Shown here: positions 44,600-57,700 of the stretch, piece by piece
Position numbering within the stretch: the first letter of the stretch is position 1
Layout of the letters: the number at the start of each line of letters is the position of its first letter
Origin: Liolophura sinensis
Lineage: Eukaryota; Mollusca; Polyplacophora; Chitonida; Chitonidae
Assembly (NCBI RefSeq): GCF_032854445.1
Contig: NC_088295.1
Location: 47,295,385 to 47,355,384, forward strand
Length of the DNA: 60,000 bases
Reading direction: 5' to 3'
Position numbers and translations under genes: made by a program
Notes under the pieces: model-generated
Databases searched by the model: none
Seen by the model: only the letters and a program-made list of their open reading frames with translations
Told to the model about the DNA's origin: nothing

Positions 44600-47500
44600 G
44601 TAATAGCAGCTTATGTTCTTTATTCCGGTACAAATTATATACAAATTTTCATGCCTTTTATGGGCGAAATAATTCGTGTCGGAATAACATGTGTTCTGTT
44701 GACAAAAACATGAAGATGAGAGAATATGTGCTTCGATTGACCAGATCTGAGGTGCTCTGGCTTGTTAAAGTCAAATACCTTGTTACTTTTGGATTTAATT
44801 CGTTGTTTATTCTAGTATTTATTGCTTGCTATTTTCGTAATGATAATTTGTTTTTACTGGGCAATGCTACATTGCTTACATGTATGTTTACCAAAATTAC
44901 TTCATTACATCTAATATAAAGTTTTCATTTTCTCTGACAACGCTGAAAATGATTAACCGTAGTACTTCATTAAAAAGCTCAAGAGTTATTCATTAGTTTC
45001 CGACTTTTGCTGTATATTTTATTCAAAACTGGGCTTCTATTTAGACCAGGAAGACCCCAGTTTTTCCATCACAAAGTAGATTGAAATTCATATACACCAG
45101 AAAAGTCATTTGAAGAGATTGTATAGCACTTTAGTGCGGCACAAATACAACTGATGTGATTCCAAAGACATATCTTTTTCCGGTATGTTTCAGACCACTA
45201 AACGGAGAAAGGAGGACAATAAGACGCCATATTTACCACAGATAACTAGGATGTAACGCTGACATATTCAGCCATTCAGTGGCTCAGGAGTATAGCCCCT
45301 TTCTATAGGGCAACATGCACATATGGCAGTTTTGTCACCACAGAGAAACTTATATTGTACGTATTTTACAAATAGAGTATGTTCAAAAGCATGTTAATTG
45401 TGACGACAACATAGCATTTTGTGTAATTCCAGACCAGTGACTTTTAAATTGCAATTACATGTAATATTACTGCATCATTTTCTAAAACTAATTCTGCTTC
45501 AGTCATGGTGCTAGGCGGCGTGTAATTTGGTACTGTTTAAAACAATTTTCATGAACAGTTAGAATAAAACTCTAACTTAGGTAAATTTACAATTTTAATT
45601 ATATATATTAAAATTTCGACTTTTACCATATATTTGGTTTATATTCGGTTTATATTTGGTATTTTCTAACATCGACTTATATAGTGGATATAGTGGTACC
45701 CAGGTATCTGCGAATAACGATTACGAGAAAACTGCCGCAGGTATCGCACAAAACTCCTCTAGAGCCTCACGCTTACTAGGGAATTGGTAATAAGTAACTT
45801 ATTAGCTGACTTCAGTTGGTTGAATACTTCTTCGACATCTTTGGCCATTTCCTCGTGAACATAAGATATTACTTTATAGCAGGGACGTTACTTTCTTTGA
45901 GACGGTTATCGTTGCAGGCATCAACTGTCTCGAGTGTACGATCCACTCTGCGACACACAGTAATTGTATAATATTTCCTTGAATGTACTTCTTTGAAAAA
46001 TATTTACACGTATTGCTGTATAAAAACTTTAACTGTATATGGTAACAATGATCTTTACAACCCAAAACCAATGGATAAAGCAAGCGATCGCGAGATACAC
46101 GCCGTCAAACTCCAAGTCTTGCAAAGTCATGACAGCATTACCTAAATCAAATGGCATTGGGCCCACCTACCCTAAACAGGAAACATATGACTTGGGTATT
46201 AATGTTGGCTTAAACATATATCATCAGCTAAGACACTTTCCCTGTGACTTTCAAATATGTACGGATTGTTCTGCTAATATCATAGATTGCAGAGTAGAGA
46301 GTAAAACCGGAGCTGCGACGACAGTGATCGCTGGTAACCGGTGAAATATAGCCTCTTATCATGCTACCTCTGATAGGCTTTCTTTCTAACTGTTCATGTA
46401 AATGCTTAAATATTAGCAACTAATGCTGCTTCTAACAACTTGGTTTAATAAGAATTAGGTATAAAAATATAGTGTTGTCAACTGATTGATTAGTCGTCAC
46501 TGGCCTAGATTGTTGAAAATGTGGGGTTGCCATCCCATTTAAGAAACAAACGCACGAAAACAACGCAAAAGCACCAAACCTCGAGTACTCATAGATCATC
46601 AGCAGCATCCAGGGTTATGTAGGATTTAAACTGAAACTGATTGTTTCAACAAGTCTAGTTTTAATTTGTAATTTTTATTTAATTTTTTTAACAAAGTACC
46701 AGAGAATTTTTCATATAAAGGATGCACGAGAAGGTACAACTATAATAGAAAGAGTATAGTTTTAAGGACAATCAAGAAAAATGTGCAAAGATGAGAATTT
46801 TTGTCATTTTGAGGCATATTTTATATTTCTGTAAACCTCCTTTATTTTATGCACATTTTTCGAGAGTCATCCACAATATTCGGAAATAAGGTCATCGATG
46901 AACATACTGTGAACATACTGGGAACAAAGTTGTTTTGATAGCTGTCGCGTTGACGTCACCACAGCAGGATATTGCTTCCAGGCCGAGAGTCTGAAGAAAA
47001 CTGTAGCTCAGAAGCATTCTTATGTCCACGAAGAAAGCTTTTTGTACTTTTAATATATATTAGGAAACATCACAAACTCTATATTAAGGAATAAAAACCA
47101 ATTTCATGTATCCTCTGGTAATACGGCGTTATGGTTCATATATGGACGAAACCGAAATCCCAGGTGTAAGCCTTCAGTCTTGTCAAGTAAGATGCCTTAC
47201 ACACGGTCTAAACGATCAGAATATTAATATCCAATTATGTGGCCCTACAACTAATCCGATCTGTGGCAGATAGTGCGCCCACCATCTTTACGTCCACTAA
47301 TACTGAAGTTGATTATAATTCTTGATGAGATCGAAGGTTTATAAATATCAGACTTTTACTGCGGAAGCTGGTGACAACAGCAGCATAGCATCGGTTCTCA
47401 GACTGCGTTAGGCTATAATTATTCTGCTGTGTTCCTAATAATCTCATCTGACCACGGCAGATTAACGAAGCCGCAAATCTTTAACCACACATTGATTAAC

Positions 47501-47984
47501 TACAAGATTTATTTTCCCATGCCAATAAGGAGTGAAGACGTTGAAAAATATGTAAGTATGTACATATTTCAGTGCCCGAACGGTGTCTTCAGAGTTCAAC
47601 AGAAGAGTTGAAACGCCTGGTCCCCGTTGGAATTCAAGCTCAATCCAGTTCCACGGAGACAACAAGTAAGTCGACCGTGTATAGATGAAAGAAAACCGGT
47701 TAATTTAAAGACAACTTTATGAAGAAGTCGCAAATTGTATCTGGTGTAACTTCTTTGACAACATATATCACAGTGGTAAATGCGTTTGGCAAGATGTGTT
47801 TGTCGCAGCTTGGTAAGCAGGGTCCCAGTTGTGTTTGCATGGAAAGAGCTTTGGGGTCGGCACAAACCAATCATGGATGCGTTTATGGCTGCTACTTCCT
47901 TTCGCACCAGCGCATCACAGAAAATATTTTCAAGAATGTATTGTATATTAAGTGTGATTTCAACATTTTCAATAGTGACGGATG
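44600..47984. other. No supported gene
   Basis: Frames of 60-103 codons occur on both strands (for example 46039-46344 and 47596-47907), but none shows a known motif, splice logic or family resemblance. A low-copy repeat (family 6) shared with about 55000-55215 covers roughly 46300-46520. Confidence 0.4.
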
Positions 47985-48200
47985 ATATATTGCAATTAAC
48001 ATCACTCCATATGTTTTACGTAATTCTGCTTAAGCCACGGTGCTATGGGAACTTGCGTCGAAAGTGCTACTGTTTAAGCATGTACATGAGCAGTTAGTAT
48101 AAACTGACAATAGCTGTATTTTACCTGTTACGTGTGACCATTTGCCAACGATCACCCCGCCGTCACCGCTGTGATTTGGCTCTATATGCAGTAGTTTTTT
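47985..48200 (+). repeat. Diverged repeat (family 5) copy
   Basis: Blocks AATTCTGCTTAAGCCACGGT, CTACTGTTTAAGCATGTACA, GAGCAGTTAG, then TTACGTGTGACCATTTGCCA recur in looser form at about 45470-45600, 51590-51800 and 2030-2110. Confidence 0.45.
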
Positions 48201-48742
48201 TTGTATAACCCATATCGTGAAAAAAGATCTAGCTAAGATAAACTATTAAGTCAGAGATATCGCTTTGATTGACTGCACGTAGCGCAAACACGAGGCAGTC
48301 ATAAGTGTATGTGCATAGCACTCTTCCTACAGCAGTCTCATAATTCTTAAAGCGTATCTGTAGGCGTTTACAGTGACTTAAATCACTGAAAACCTTGTTT
48401 AAACCCACGAATGTCTCACGTGCAAAATGAGCCTTGTAGTGCGTTACTCTATTGAGACCACCTTGCAAAAACACCGTATTTTAAGTAGGGATGCTCTATT
48501 ATTTGTACGTAAGATTCTTCAATAAATACTTAAGCTGGAATTTGCTTGCTATTACTTAAAGGTATACACTGATCCAGTTCGTGATTAATCTTCTGTTGAT
48601 GGCATAAATATCACACACGATTATGGTTAATTCCGTACAGGTATTGGAGAGCTTGTTCTAAGCTTGTCACAAACACTTTACAGTTAGAAAATCTGCTCTG
48701 GGTTTACTTTCTATGCTGCACGTCTTTAATTATAATGAATAG

Positions 48743-49168
48743 ATATATAAAGGTAGTACCTTTCAGACAAACCGTTTCTTGTAGAACATAATCTTTAAGC
48801 TGTATTTGACAGCTTTCGTCAGATGTGCGAAATGGAAATAGGGTAAGCAGGCATATATGCACATGTAAGTACAAAAGGAATGGTGAAATGAGTTTATTGA
48901 TTCTGGTTGGGTTAGTGGTTACAAGCATGGTGAGCCAAACTCCATTGTTATTCTCTGTTAGTGGGAATTGAACCCAGTTTGTATCGAGGCTGTTATAAAC
49001 ACTAACCCAACCAGAATCAATAAACTCATTTCATATTCCTTTTGTTCTTTCATGTACATATATGCGTGCTTACCCTACTTCCACTTTACACATCTGACGA
49101 AGGCTGTTACAAACAGCTGAAACCTTACATTCGAGAAGAAATGGTCTTAAAGGTACTTTCTTTATATA
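48743..49168. mobile_element. 0.43-kb foldback element with tRNA-like segment
   Basis: Left arm blocks CTTTCGTCAGATGTG, GGTAAGCAGGCATATATG, GAAATGAGTTTATTGATTCT and GGTTGGGTTAGTG are mirrored in order on the right to about 49168. The inner part has an A-box-like TTAGTGGTTA and a B-box-like GAATTGAACCC. No coding sequence. Confidence 0.85.
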
Positions 49169-49264
49169 TTTATTTATTCTGTAGATAAACTGACACGGCT
49201 ACCTACAAGATATTATCTTTAACTGTAGTATATCAACTTCATGCATGTTCGCCTAGTTTGTTGA

Positions 49265-49380
49265 TTCGCCTTTTGGCCACCGTAACAACTGGTTTTCATC
49301 CACCATAATGCTGGCCACCGTGAAATAAGTGAAATATTCTTGAGTACGGCGTAAAACAACAATCAAATAAATAAATAAAT
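49265..49380 (+). repeat. SINE family 1 3' part
   Basis: CATCCACCATAATGCTGGCC through AGTGAAATATTCTTGAGTAC to the AAATAAATAAAT tail; head absent. Confidence 0.9.
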
Positions 49381-49659
49381 TTATCTGACATAATGATCTG
49401 AGCAATGATCTTTTCACCTGTTAGTAATCCACACGTTATATATTGTAGTACTACACCTCAAAAGTAACTGCGAAATACTACATTTCTGACTTGTCTTAGA
49501 AAAACAAAGTTTTGTGAGAAGTTAACGGGGTTTTTTTTTGCAGTAAATCAATAATTATATATTGTCTTCTATTATTTCAGACCAATTGTATGAAGATGTC
49601 GCAAGACAATCGCACTCAAAATATTTCTAGCTTCATCTCACTTCACGGACGTCGGGAAT

Positions 49660-50655
49660 ATGCAGTTGCGAAACTTCGGACAACTTGCTTACTTCCTGGC
49701 AGGTGCGACTCTCTTCTGTGTTGTATTTTCTTGGATCCTTAACAGTATCGTCATCGTGGCAATAAACAGAATCGGCCACAACAGGATGAAGATGAAATTT
49801 TTGATGACGAATGCTGTTTTCAGTGACGTGTTGCTGTCAATCAGTTTTGGGGCTCGAGTGATATTACAGCTATTGGGCATTGACGACGATGAGGACGACG
49901 TGACACTCGGAGTGTTGTGTGCCAACACGGTTTATGATGTCTACGCTTATTTTGCCACATTTTACCAAATATTCTCCTCGATGGCGTTGGCCCTTGACAG
50001 GTTCTACTGTATACTGAAGCCACTATCATATCATACGATGAATTACAATGCCCCTGTGAAGTTTTTGTTCATTCTGGTCATATTAACTATAACCATTTCT
50101 CTCACGTTACCAGTCATATTTCTCAAGCTGAAACCTGGAGATCTGTTTATAACGGTTTGTTACAGAGCTGAGAACAGTGGAAAATACACGGAAGTTTTCC
50201 TCCCCGTTGTTATCCTATCTGCTGTGCTTCTTACGTTGGCCATTCACTGTAGTATATTAGGCATCGTTGCCTGCCACCGTCGCAACAGTCAAGGTACGCT
50301 AGGTGAGCAACACGACAGCCAAAAAGCACGTAAAAATCAGACACCACTAGCAGTAACATTCTTTCTCATTTACCTGAGCTTTGTGGCGTTTTACGTTCCT
50401 GGGGCGTTGTACTTTTCCGCTCTCACTGAAAGTCTCCAGTCCATGCCCAACTTAAACTTCTACTTATCACAGACGGTCATCATTATCTACTTACTCAACA
50501 CGATCGTCGATCCCCTGATTTACATTTTCCGCATACGATCAATACACGTTTGTGTGAAACGAATACTGTGCCAATGTCGGAAGAAACCCTACCATCCAAA
50601 TTTGGAGGCCACGAGTGACACAGTGAGGTCTGTAGCAACGATATCAGCTATGTGA
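49660..50655 (+). CDS. Class A (rhodopsin-like) GPCR, orphan, intact
   Basis: 331-residue seven-transmembrane receptor for the plasma membrane; ligand unknown. TM1 about 10-36 with Asn28; TM2 48-72 with Asp56; Cys87 and Cys167 for the extracellular disulfide; TM3 ends DRF (113-115); TM4 134-155; TM5 177-205; TM6 229-250 ending FYVPG rather than CWxP; TM7 268-290 with DPLIY (284-288); a basic tail with KRILCQCRKK, possible palmitoylation Cys. Single exon. Start chosen because the aligned pseudogene at 58090 begins with the same MQLRN; this leaves an unusually short extracellular N-terminus, and the upstream frame closes at TGA 49591. Similar in plan to the receptor at 32789. Confidence 0.88.
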   Translation: MQLRNFGQLAYFLAGATLFCVVFSWILNSIVIVAINRIGHNRMKMKFLMTNAVFSDVLLSISFGARVILQLLGIDDDEDDVTLGVLCANTVYDVYAYFATFYQIFSSMALALDRFYCILKPLSYHTMNYNAPVKFLFILVILTITISLTLPVIFLKLKPGDLFITVCYRAENSGKYTEVFLPVVILSAVLLTLAIHCSILGIVACHRRNSQGTLGEQHDSQKARKNQTPLAVTFFLIYLSFVAFYVPGALYFSALTESLQSMPNLNFYLSQTVIIIYLLNTIVDPLIYIFRIRSIHVCVKRILCQCRKKPYHPNLEATSDTVRSVATISAM

Positions 50656-52040
50656 TACATTGCCGTTAACAAGTATCTACTCTGACTATATTCAAGATTC
50701 AAGGTTCAAGGAAATCAACCCGTATTCGACTTTGACGAAATGCTCGCGGAAGCCTCCGGGTGTTGGAAGGCCAGTCACTTTAATCTGGGTTTATCGGTTT
50801 AACACAGGTGTGCTTACAAGTTATTAACTGATATCGCCGATTAAATGATTCGTTTTCCTTCAGCATATGTATGCAATGTGTGCAAAATTTCTTTCTCATT
50901 TTAGTTGAAATGCGTCGATACACAGTCCCATAGATCCGCGAGCTTTCCATGAAAGTCAAATACCGCTTTATAAATGGTAAAAGTTGGAATATACAAACCC
51001 TCTTCTCTCTCTCTTTATTTGACTGGTTTACTAGTCTATAAAAGCTGGATGAGGACATCTCGCCCCGCCGGTCACGACTTGTGGCACGAGGGCGGAGCAA
51101 ACCCGCGGGCCGCCGGACGAGATGTCTTTATCCGGCTTTCAGTGTATACCAAGTTAATGATTTAATTAGATGTGAAACAAGTTATATATATCAGATTAGA
51201 ATGCAATTCATAATTCCCCACGCAAGAATGCAATAAATCTTAACATACTGCATTTAGTTTATTATACATCTTGCTTTTATAAAATGCTTGATTTGTACCA
51301 TATAGCTTGCTCGAAAGCACCATGGCCTAAGCAGTATTAGTTGAAAAAAGGGAAGTGAGTCACAACGTCTCAAAAAAAAGAGACGTCACTGATCTAAAAT
51401 AACTGGAAAATCAGGGGATTCCAATTGGCTTATGCAGCCACTTGACCATTTCATGGCTCAAACTGCATGAAAGCTTACGTGCGGAAAACTGGAGTCGATC
51501 AGAATTCACTCGTGTCCATGTTTTCGATCGTTATAGATATATTTTGAGTATTTCTAGATCAGTGACGTCTAATAAATTGTAATAAACATTGAATCTGTTT
51601 TTACCAATTCTCACATGATGTTAGGGGCCGTCCAAGTTGCTACTTTTTAAGTATTTACGAGAACAATTAGGGATAGAATAAAGGTTTAACTGAAGCAAGT
51701 AAATAGAATTTCATCCTTTACGTGCGATCAATTGTCATTTATCGCACTGTCGCTGCTGCTTTGTCTCGTCTTTCTGTGGTTTATTCTTTTGTATTGAAAC
51801 TGTTGTCACGCTTAAACCTGTATTGTTTACGTATTTAAATGCTACTTGATAAGTATGAAAAGAATATACTACGCTGACTTAGGGGATTAAAGCGCTAGTT
51901 CGAGTCCAGCTGTCGTTGCTTTGATTGCGGAGTTGAGTGTCAGTCAGGGCCGTCATTTTAAAGCCAATATATGTAAAATGAGATGAAGTGAAATGCCCAC
52001 TTCACTTCCCTATATATAGAAGCAATAATTCGACCTGACG
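50656..52040. other. 3' flank of GPCR 2, no gene
   Basis: A GC-rich patch at 51045-51140 has short inverted arms (GGACATCTCGCCCCGCCGG with CCGCCGGACGAGATGTC). A small hairpin with GTCTC and GAGAC arms around an A-run lies near 51367. Otherwise nothing recognised. Confidence 0.4.
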
Positions 52041-52041
52041 A

Positions 52042-52182
52042 ATTTATTTATTTGATCGGTATTTCTACACCATACTGAAGAATATTTCAATTATGCGACG
52101 GCGGCCAGCATTATGTTGGGAAGAATCCGGGCCGGACCCTGGCACAACCATCCAGAGACAGACATCCCCACCTACGGCCACG
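52042..52182 (-). repeat. Truncated SINE family 1 copy
   Basis: TTTATTTATTTGATCGGTAT, GACGGCGGCCAGCATTATGT and CACCTACGGCC. Confidence 0.85.
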
Positions 52183-52278
52183 GTATATTCACTTTAAGGA
52201 AGAGACCCCTCGTTATAAGGAACAGCAAGTAGGTCTGACTTCAGTGACATTCTTGGTTATATAATCATACATATGGTT

Positions 52279-52475
52279 AGTTATTTATTTGATTGGTGTT
52301 TTATGCCGTACTTAAGACTATTTGATTTATACGATGGCGGTCAGCATCATGGTGGAGGGCTACCGAACAGAGACCAGGTACGACCGAAGAGGAAGCCAGC
52401 ATGAGCTGGGCTTGGACTCACAGTGACCGCATTGGTGAGACGCTCCTGGGTCTCCGCGCTGGGCGCTAGAATGCT
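52279..52475 (-). repeat. SINE family 1 copy with internal deletion
   Basis: Tail TTTATTTGATTGGTGTTTTA, body GGTCAGCATCATGGTGGA, then GAGGAAGCCAGCATGAGCTG and the head side GACCGCATTGGTGAGACGCT. Confidence 0.85.
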
Positions 52476-52499
52476 AAACACTATATACTTGTGTTTACA

Positions 52500-54820
52500 G
52501 GTAAGTAAAGTGTTCGCAAAGCATGGGACATTTTCTTTTAATAAATTCTGTACATCTGAAGCACAATGATTGTTTTTTCTCCATACTTATGCAACACTTG
52601 TTACCTCGACCCACACAAATTAAATCACAAATCAATAATATTCTGATAGGTCGTAGTGATATGTTTTTTTCTTTTAAATTAATCGATCACGATGCTAAGC
52701 CATGACACCTATGCACACAGACGACGTTAAATTGATTTTGTGGCCAGTTGAAGGACAAAACGGCGGATTGACTTCACAAACTCATTATAATCACATGGCT
52801 GATACCACAAAGAAGACGTACAGGTTCAGGATGTTCACATTGCCTTCGTAGTTTACTTCATCCATGCCATTAACAGAAACCTAAATCCCTTCTCAGCCGG
52901 TGTTAACCTAGATCCTCACGATGTTTTGATTACATTATTAATGCCTTTCATAAGGTGTTTTCACTTTAGTCTCCCTACAGTTTCGGTTAATTAAACTAGC
53001 AAAATGGAACAGTTGGATTTCTTATTTATTTATACCTGTCTCATATAAGGTTTAACGCTCATCTCGCACAAAATAATACATGTAGATGTATTCTGAGGAT
53101 AAAATGCACTTTTTCGCGGATCGGATTTAATCAAGTATTTTGCATTCATGTGGCGATGTTGACCTTGTGGACAACTGTCGACGAACAAGGTATCGTGATC
53201 TTGTTGGTATCGATAAAGCGTTTGTGTCTGGCATTGTGTCGAATACGGTGACCTCATCCACGCTCATATCTAACCGTTGTCGTACAAGTTACTTGTATAG
53301 CGTGTGAAATCCCAGTGAAATCTATTATTATTTTATTAGTCTGTTTTCAGACTAGTCTGTTTAGTCTGTGTTTCAAATATATTTACATTGTAGACAGTAC
53401 TCCAGTGGTCAGTAACTTACCAAAAGTTTACCGCATGAACTCCGATTTTCTTCATTCATAAAACTGGCCACATTAAACATCAATCAAATTCATAGATCAC
53501 AACATTACCTTCACGTCTATTTTAGACATCTAGCACGGTAAACTGTTGAATAATCCCTCTTAGCTCTGGATTTGGGGAAATTCTTCCATTATTCTCTGGA
53601 CTTTACCTTCAAGGCTGAGTTAAGTGATGAAAAAAGCTTGTGGAAATTTGATTTTGCACTTTTGAGCTAATTTATATGATGTTATTCCTCAAAAATTAAA
53701 AAAAACTCTTGCAATTTCTGAATTACCTGCGAGACGAATTATTCTGCAAACTGAGAACGTCATACTTTACCTGCCTCAAAACAATGCCAGATTAAGAGTC
53801 AGATATATCACGGAATGACCGACAAATCAACAATTAAATTAATGAGAAATAAAGTCATAAAGACGAATGCTTCACTTATAATATGATGGCTTCTCTAATG
53901 CGAAAAGTACGAGTGTCAGTACTTTCTTAAAAAAGAATCGACAAGGCGACATAGCGTCGAGAGCATGCGATAGAACATGCTATGGCATTCGCATGACAAC
54001 GTAGGGGTTTGCATGAGTGTCTTAAGCAAGGCGGGGGGGGGGGGGGCGCAGTAAAAGAGCTTTATAAGATTCAGGTCACATGGCGCTGTGCAATATTTCA
54101 CCAAATATTGCTGATTTTGGTGTCTCTATACGCTTAGCTCCCCGTCGTACTGTACTTTACAGAAAAAAGAATGTAAACTAGTTTGACACAGTATGGTGAC
54201 GTCACAACGAACCAACATCTAGTGATACTGAAACAGCAGAACCTCAATCTCCATGCCCGGTCACAGTATTATACTCTCTACTGGGCCTCGTTCTTTTCAA
54301 ACTGATCCCCATGTCGATAGAACAAATACAACTAATTGTCCCTTTGTTCCTTATTTAATGAATGAATATTAAGATGTTACCGTTCACTTTCACGCTCTAC
54401 ACAACTTGTTTTTGATACATTTTATTGGAATCAATGGTTCATAATAAAGGCTGGCAAATTTATAATTGTAAACTCTGCCACATATGAAAGCTATTAAATT
54501 TACCACCAGCTCGCTGTTTGTCGAAAACCTACAGATAGCAATACTCAACCTTTTAAACCTTAATCTCACAATACCCCCGATGTCAGACTTTGCGGACAAA
54601 TTTACGTCTTATTATCTATGCTGGGATCTACAGCTGAGTGGTCAATATAGCAGTTAATACGGTTTTTGGATATTATCCATCATGCAATATAGACGATGAC
54701 TGCGTGTTCTTTTACAGTGAAAACGACCTACATCAAACAGCAAATATTTGCGTATTTAATAATTTAATTGTTATAGGATCACATCAGAACAGGTGAAAAC
54801 GTTAAGCTTGTTAACCTTGA
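52500..54820. other. No recognised feature
   Basis: AT-rich; a run of 14 G at 54033-54046 is the only striking sequence. No supported gene. Confidence 0.4.
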
Positions 54821-54824
54821 AAAT

Positions 54825-54932
54825 GTTAACCCTGGTTTCCACCAAACATAACGCTGGTCGCCGTCGTATAAGTGAAATATTCTTGAGTACGGCGTAAAAC
54901 ACCAATCAAATAAATAAATAAATAAATAAATA
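54825..54932 (+). repeat. SINE family 1 3' part
   Basis: GGTTTCCACCAAACATAACG, CTGGTCGCCGTCGTATAAGT and the AAATAAATAAAT tail. Confidence 0.9.
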
Positions 54933-55534
54933 AAACTTGATCCACTTCTCCAAGGTCACTGGAGTTCGGAAATATCAACCATCTGAAGGATAGAATTTCT
55001 TTTCATATGATCACACGTAACCGCTGAAACACGGTCTCTTGTCAGTTCACCTCAGTCAGGGTTTTATTCTAACTACTCATGTAAATGTTTAAATAGTGGA
55101 AATTACACGCCCCCTAGCTTTATCGCTTAAGTAGAATTAGGTAAAAAAAAATGAAGTCATTTTTAGAGCAATTTCCTTAAACGCCACTAGTCTAGAATTA
55201 TGCATACGTTTATAAAGATTATTATTTTATTTTTTTATTTGCAGAATTACTACCACTTGACAAAACGATAAAGTTGTTGGACAGTGGTGAGTATTTGCGT
55301 TATACCAGGAACCTTTATATGACTGAGTCCATGTCTCGGAATACAAGTCAGCAATTACAAAACCTATTCCTATGACCAATACCTGTGCACGGCTGTAGAA
55401 ACACAGGTAAAATTTAAAAAAAAAATGGCACAAAGGCAGTGGGAGTAGTCATAAAATTGAATAACGTCGGGGGAAAAAAAGCTATGAACATTATAAAAGC
55501 GTGACAGCAGAAGACAAATGTGTCAATATTATAT

Positions 55535-55890
55535 GTCTATCGCTTCGGTGGCCTAAAGGTTAAAACGTTCGACAGAAAATAAAATCAAAACCAAGTCGGG
55601 TTATACCAAAGACTTTGAACTTGTTGGTGCCTCGCTTGACGTTCAGCACTTAGAGCTTTGTGCAAGAAAATGGGACTGGTTGGGCCATTGTCAGTATAAT
55701 GTGACTGGGTGGGGTGTCATGTTTAGTGTTTCCGGCATGACATTTCAGAGGTGGCAGCACTTTGGCGGCATGGACTCGCACTTCCAGAAGAAGACACGGT
55801 ATATGTACCCACAGCTAATGACTCCGCGTCGTCATACGCCTGAAAAATCGTTAAGCACGGCGTAAAACTCCAAGCATTTATTCATTTATC
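55535..55890 (+). repeat. SINE family 2 copy
   Basis: CGCTTCGGTGGCCTAAAGGT head, then GTGCCTCGCTTGACG, GGTGTCATG, GGCAGCACTT, ACTCCGCGTCGTCATACGCC and AAGCACGGCGTAAAACTCCA. Matches 195-720 in order. Confidence 0.7.
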
Positions 55891-55984
55891 CATGCATTTA
55901 ACAGTATATAATGTATATATAGTTCAACTAAACAAAAGACGTTTCTTAATCAGCAAGACTTGTTATGGAGACATCTAGAGACCT

Positions 55985-56107
55985 ATGCCTGGCTTCCTCT
56001 CCGGCCTTAGATAGGAAGGTCTGCTAACAACCTGCGGATGGTCGTGGATTTCCCCCGGGCTCTGCCCGGTTTCCTCCCGCAATAATGCTGGTCGTCGTCG
56101 TATATTT
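55985..56107 (+). repeat. SINE family 1 middle part
   Basis: GCTTCCTCTCCGGCCTTAGA, AACCTGCGGATGGTCGTGGA, TTTCCTCCCGCAATAATGCT; ends early in TCGTCGTATATTTATTT. Confidence 0.85.
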
Positions 56108-56144
56108 ATTTCTTTCTTTATTACTTGCTTACTTGCCTTCTGAC

Positions 56145-56303
56145 CTAAGGCGCCTCAGTGAAGCAGCACTAGATAAAAGAACGGTGGAAATCCGTTCTGC
56201 AACAATGAGGCACATTACATGCACTCTAAGGAGTCTTTCTTCGTCAAATGTCTGAAAAACTATTAAGCACGACGTTAAACCCCAAGCACTCACTCACTCA
56301 CTC
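56145..56303 (+). repeat. SINE family 2 3' part
   Basis: AAGGCGCCTCAGTGAAGCAG, TGTCTGAAAAACTATTAAGC, ACGACGTTAAACCCCAAGCA and an (ACTC)n tail. Confidence 0.7.
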
Positions 56304-57574
56304 TAGCATATTGTGCCTCATAAGCAAGTAGACTTGGTATAAATATGTAATTCATGCATGGAATAAAGATATGCTGCTGTTTATGAACGTATCGTTTACG
56401 ATATCAATATTAAAATTATTTTAACTGTCCTAAAGTCGACACGAAATAGTTGGAGAAAGCTAGGTCTGTAAATTATGAAAGAATGGTCAATTAGGTTCGG
56501 TTGTTTTGTGGTAAAGATCGAAGGAGAACCACCTTAAATGTCGATGAAGAAAAAGCCTCGGGAAACCTTGTCATCAAGTCTAATTACGAAAAATTTGTCA
56601 TTGACCTCCTTTTGTAATTGCTGTCAAACCCCGATGATACAATCTTTCCCAGGACAAGAAATTTGTAGATCACGCTCTATCATTGTCCGTGGGTACTATT
56701 TGTGCCGATATGTGGCTGACGAGGCTCACGTGACCGTTGGCACAGTCTAAAGTTTGCTATTCAATTGCCGTTGAATTTACGCATCAGTATGATTTACATT
56801 TACATATTTATTATATCTGGTACTCGTAAGTAACTTACACTGAGTACTCCAATTTCCCCAACCATAAACTGAACTCTACTGTACAGGTGAAACATTGCTG
56901 AGTATAGAGTTAAACTCGGTAAGCCTTGTTTCGACACCAAGAACTCATTGCCTCGGGTGACGTCATAATTATTCAGAAACTCATGGCATGCTGGATATTG
57001 GGCGAAGTTCAACATGCTTTTACGAAGGGCGACACCAGTGACCTAAGCTGATATCGACTTAAATCTAAACCCTGTTTCTGACTCTGCCATGTTTGACATT
57101 GTTCATATGTTTTAGTATAACTTTCATAAAGACATTTTAGTTTATCCCGTGTAGTATATTATCTCACAGCAGTGTGGGTTTAGAGTTGCATGGCAGGAAA
57201 TTTTGTTATAAAAACAATGCAATCTATTCGCTTAGACTGTAGTGTAGCTTTGCATGTTTGTGTAGCTATTGTAAAACAAATTGCTCTCCACGCCCACTGC
57301 TCAGCATGACGTTACCTTAGGAAATGGGTTCTTGGTTTTGGAACTAGGCTGATTAAAAAAGTATTATACTTGTACAACATATCAATGTGTAGAGCTTGAG
57401 TTGTTACGCGTAACAAACGAAAGGCAATTTTGGTAGCCAGTATGATTTCACAGACACCTGAGTATGTACGCGATTGGCTAAAAGAAATAGACCAGTTGGC
57501 CCTTGACATACCATACAGGTCGTCTTGTGTCCCACGGCCATTACCCTCTATTTACTGTCTCACTAATATCCACA

Positions 57575-57700
57575 TGTGAAAATGTCTGTCAGCAACCTGC
57601 AGGTTGTAGTGAGTTCGAACCTGCTTCCCTTCCACCAAAGTGCTGACCGTCGTTGGATAAGTGAAATATTCTTGAGTATGGCACAAAAGACCAACCTAAT
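57575..57700 (+). repeat. SINE family 1 copy, decayed
   Basis: CTGTCAGCAACCTGCAGGTT, then CTTCCACCAAAGTGCTGACC, AAGTGAAATATTCTTGAGTA and a short tail. Confidence 0.8.

Noticed and set aside
47596-47907. Cys-containing frames on both strands as a possible extra EGF or ShKT exon
   Set aside because: Cys spacing fits neither module and no phase 1-1 splice borders frame it.
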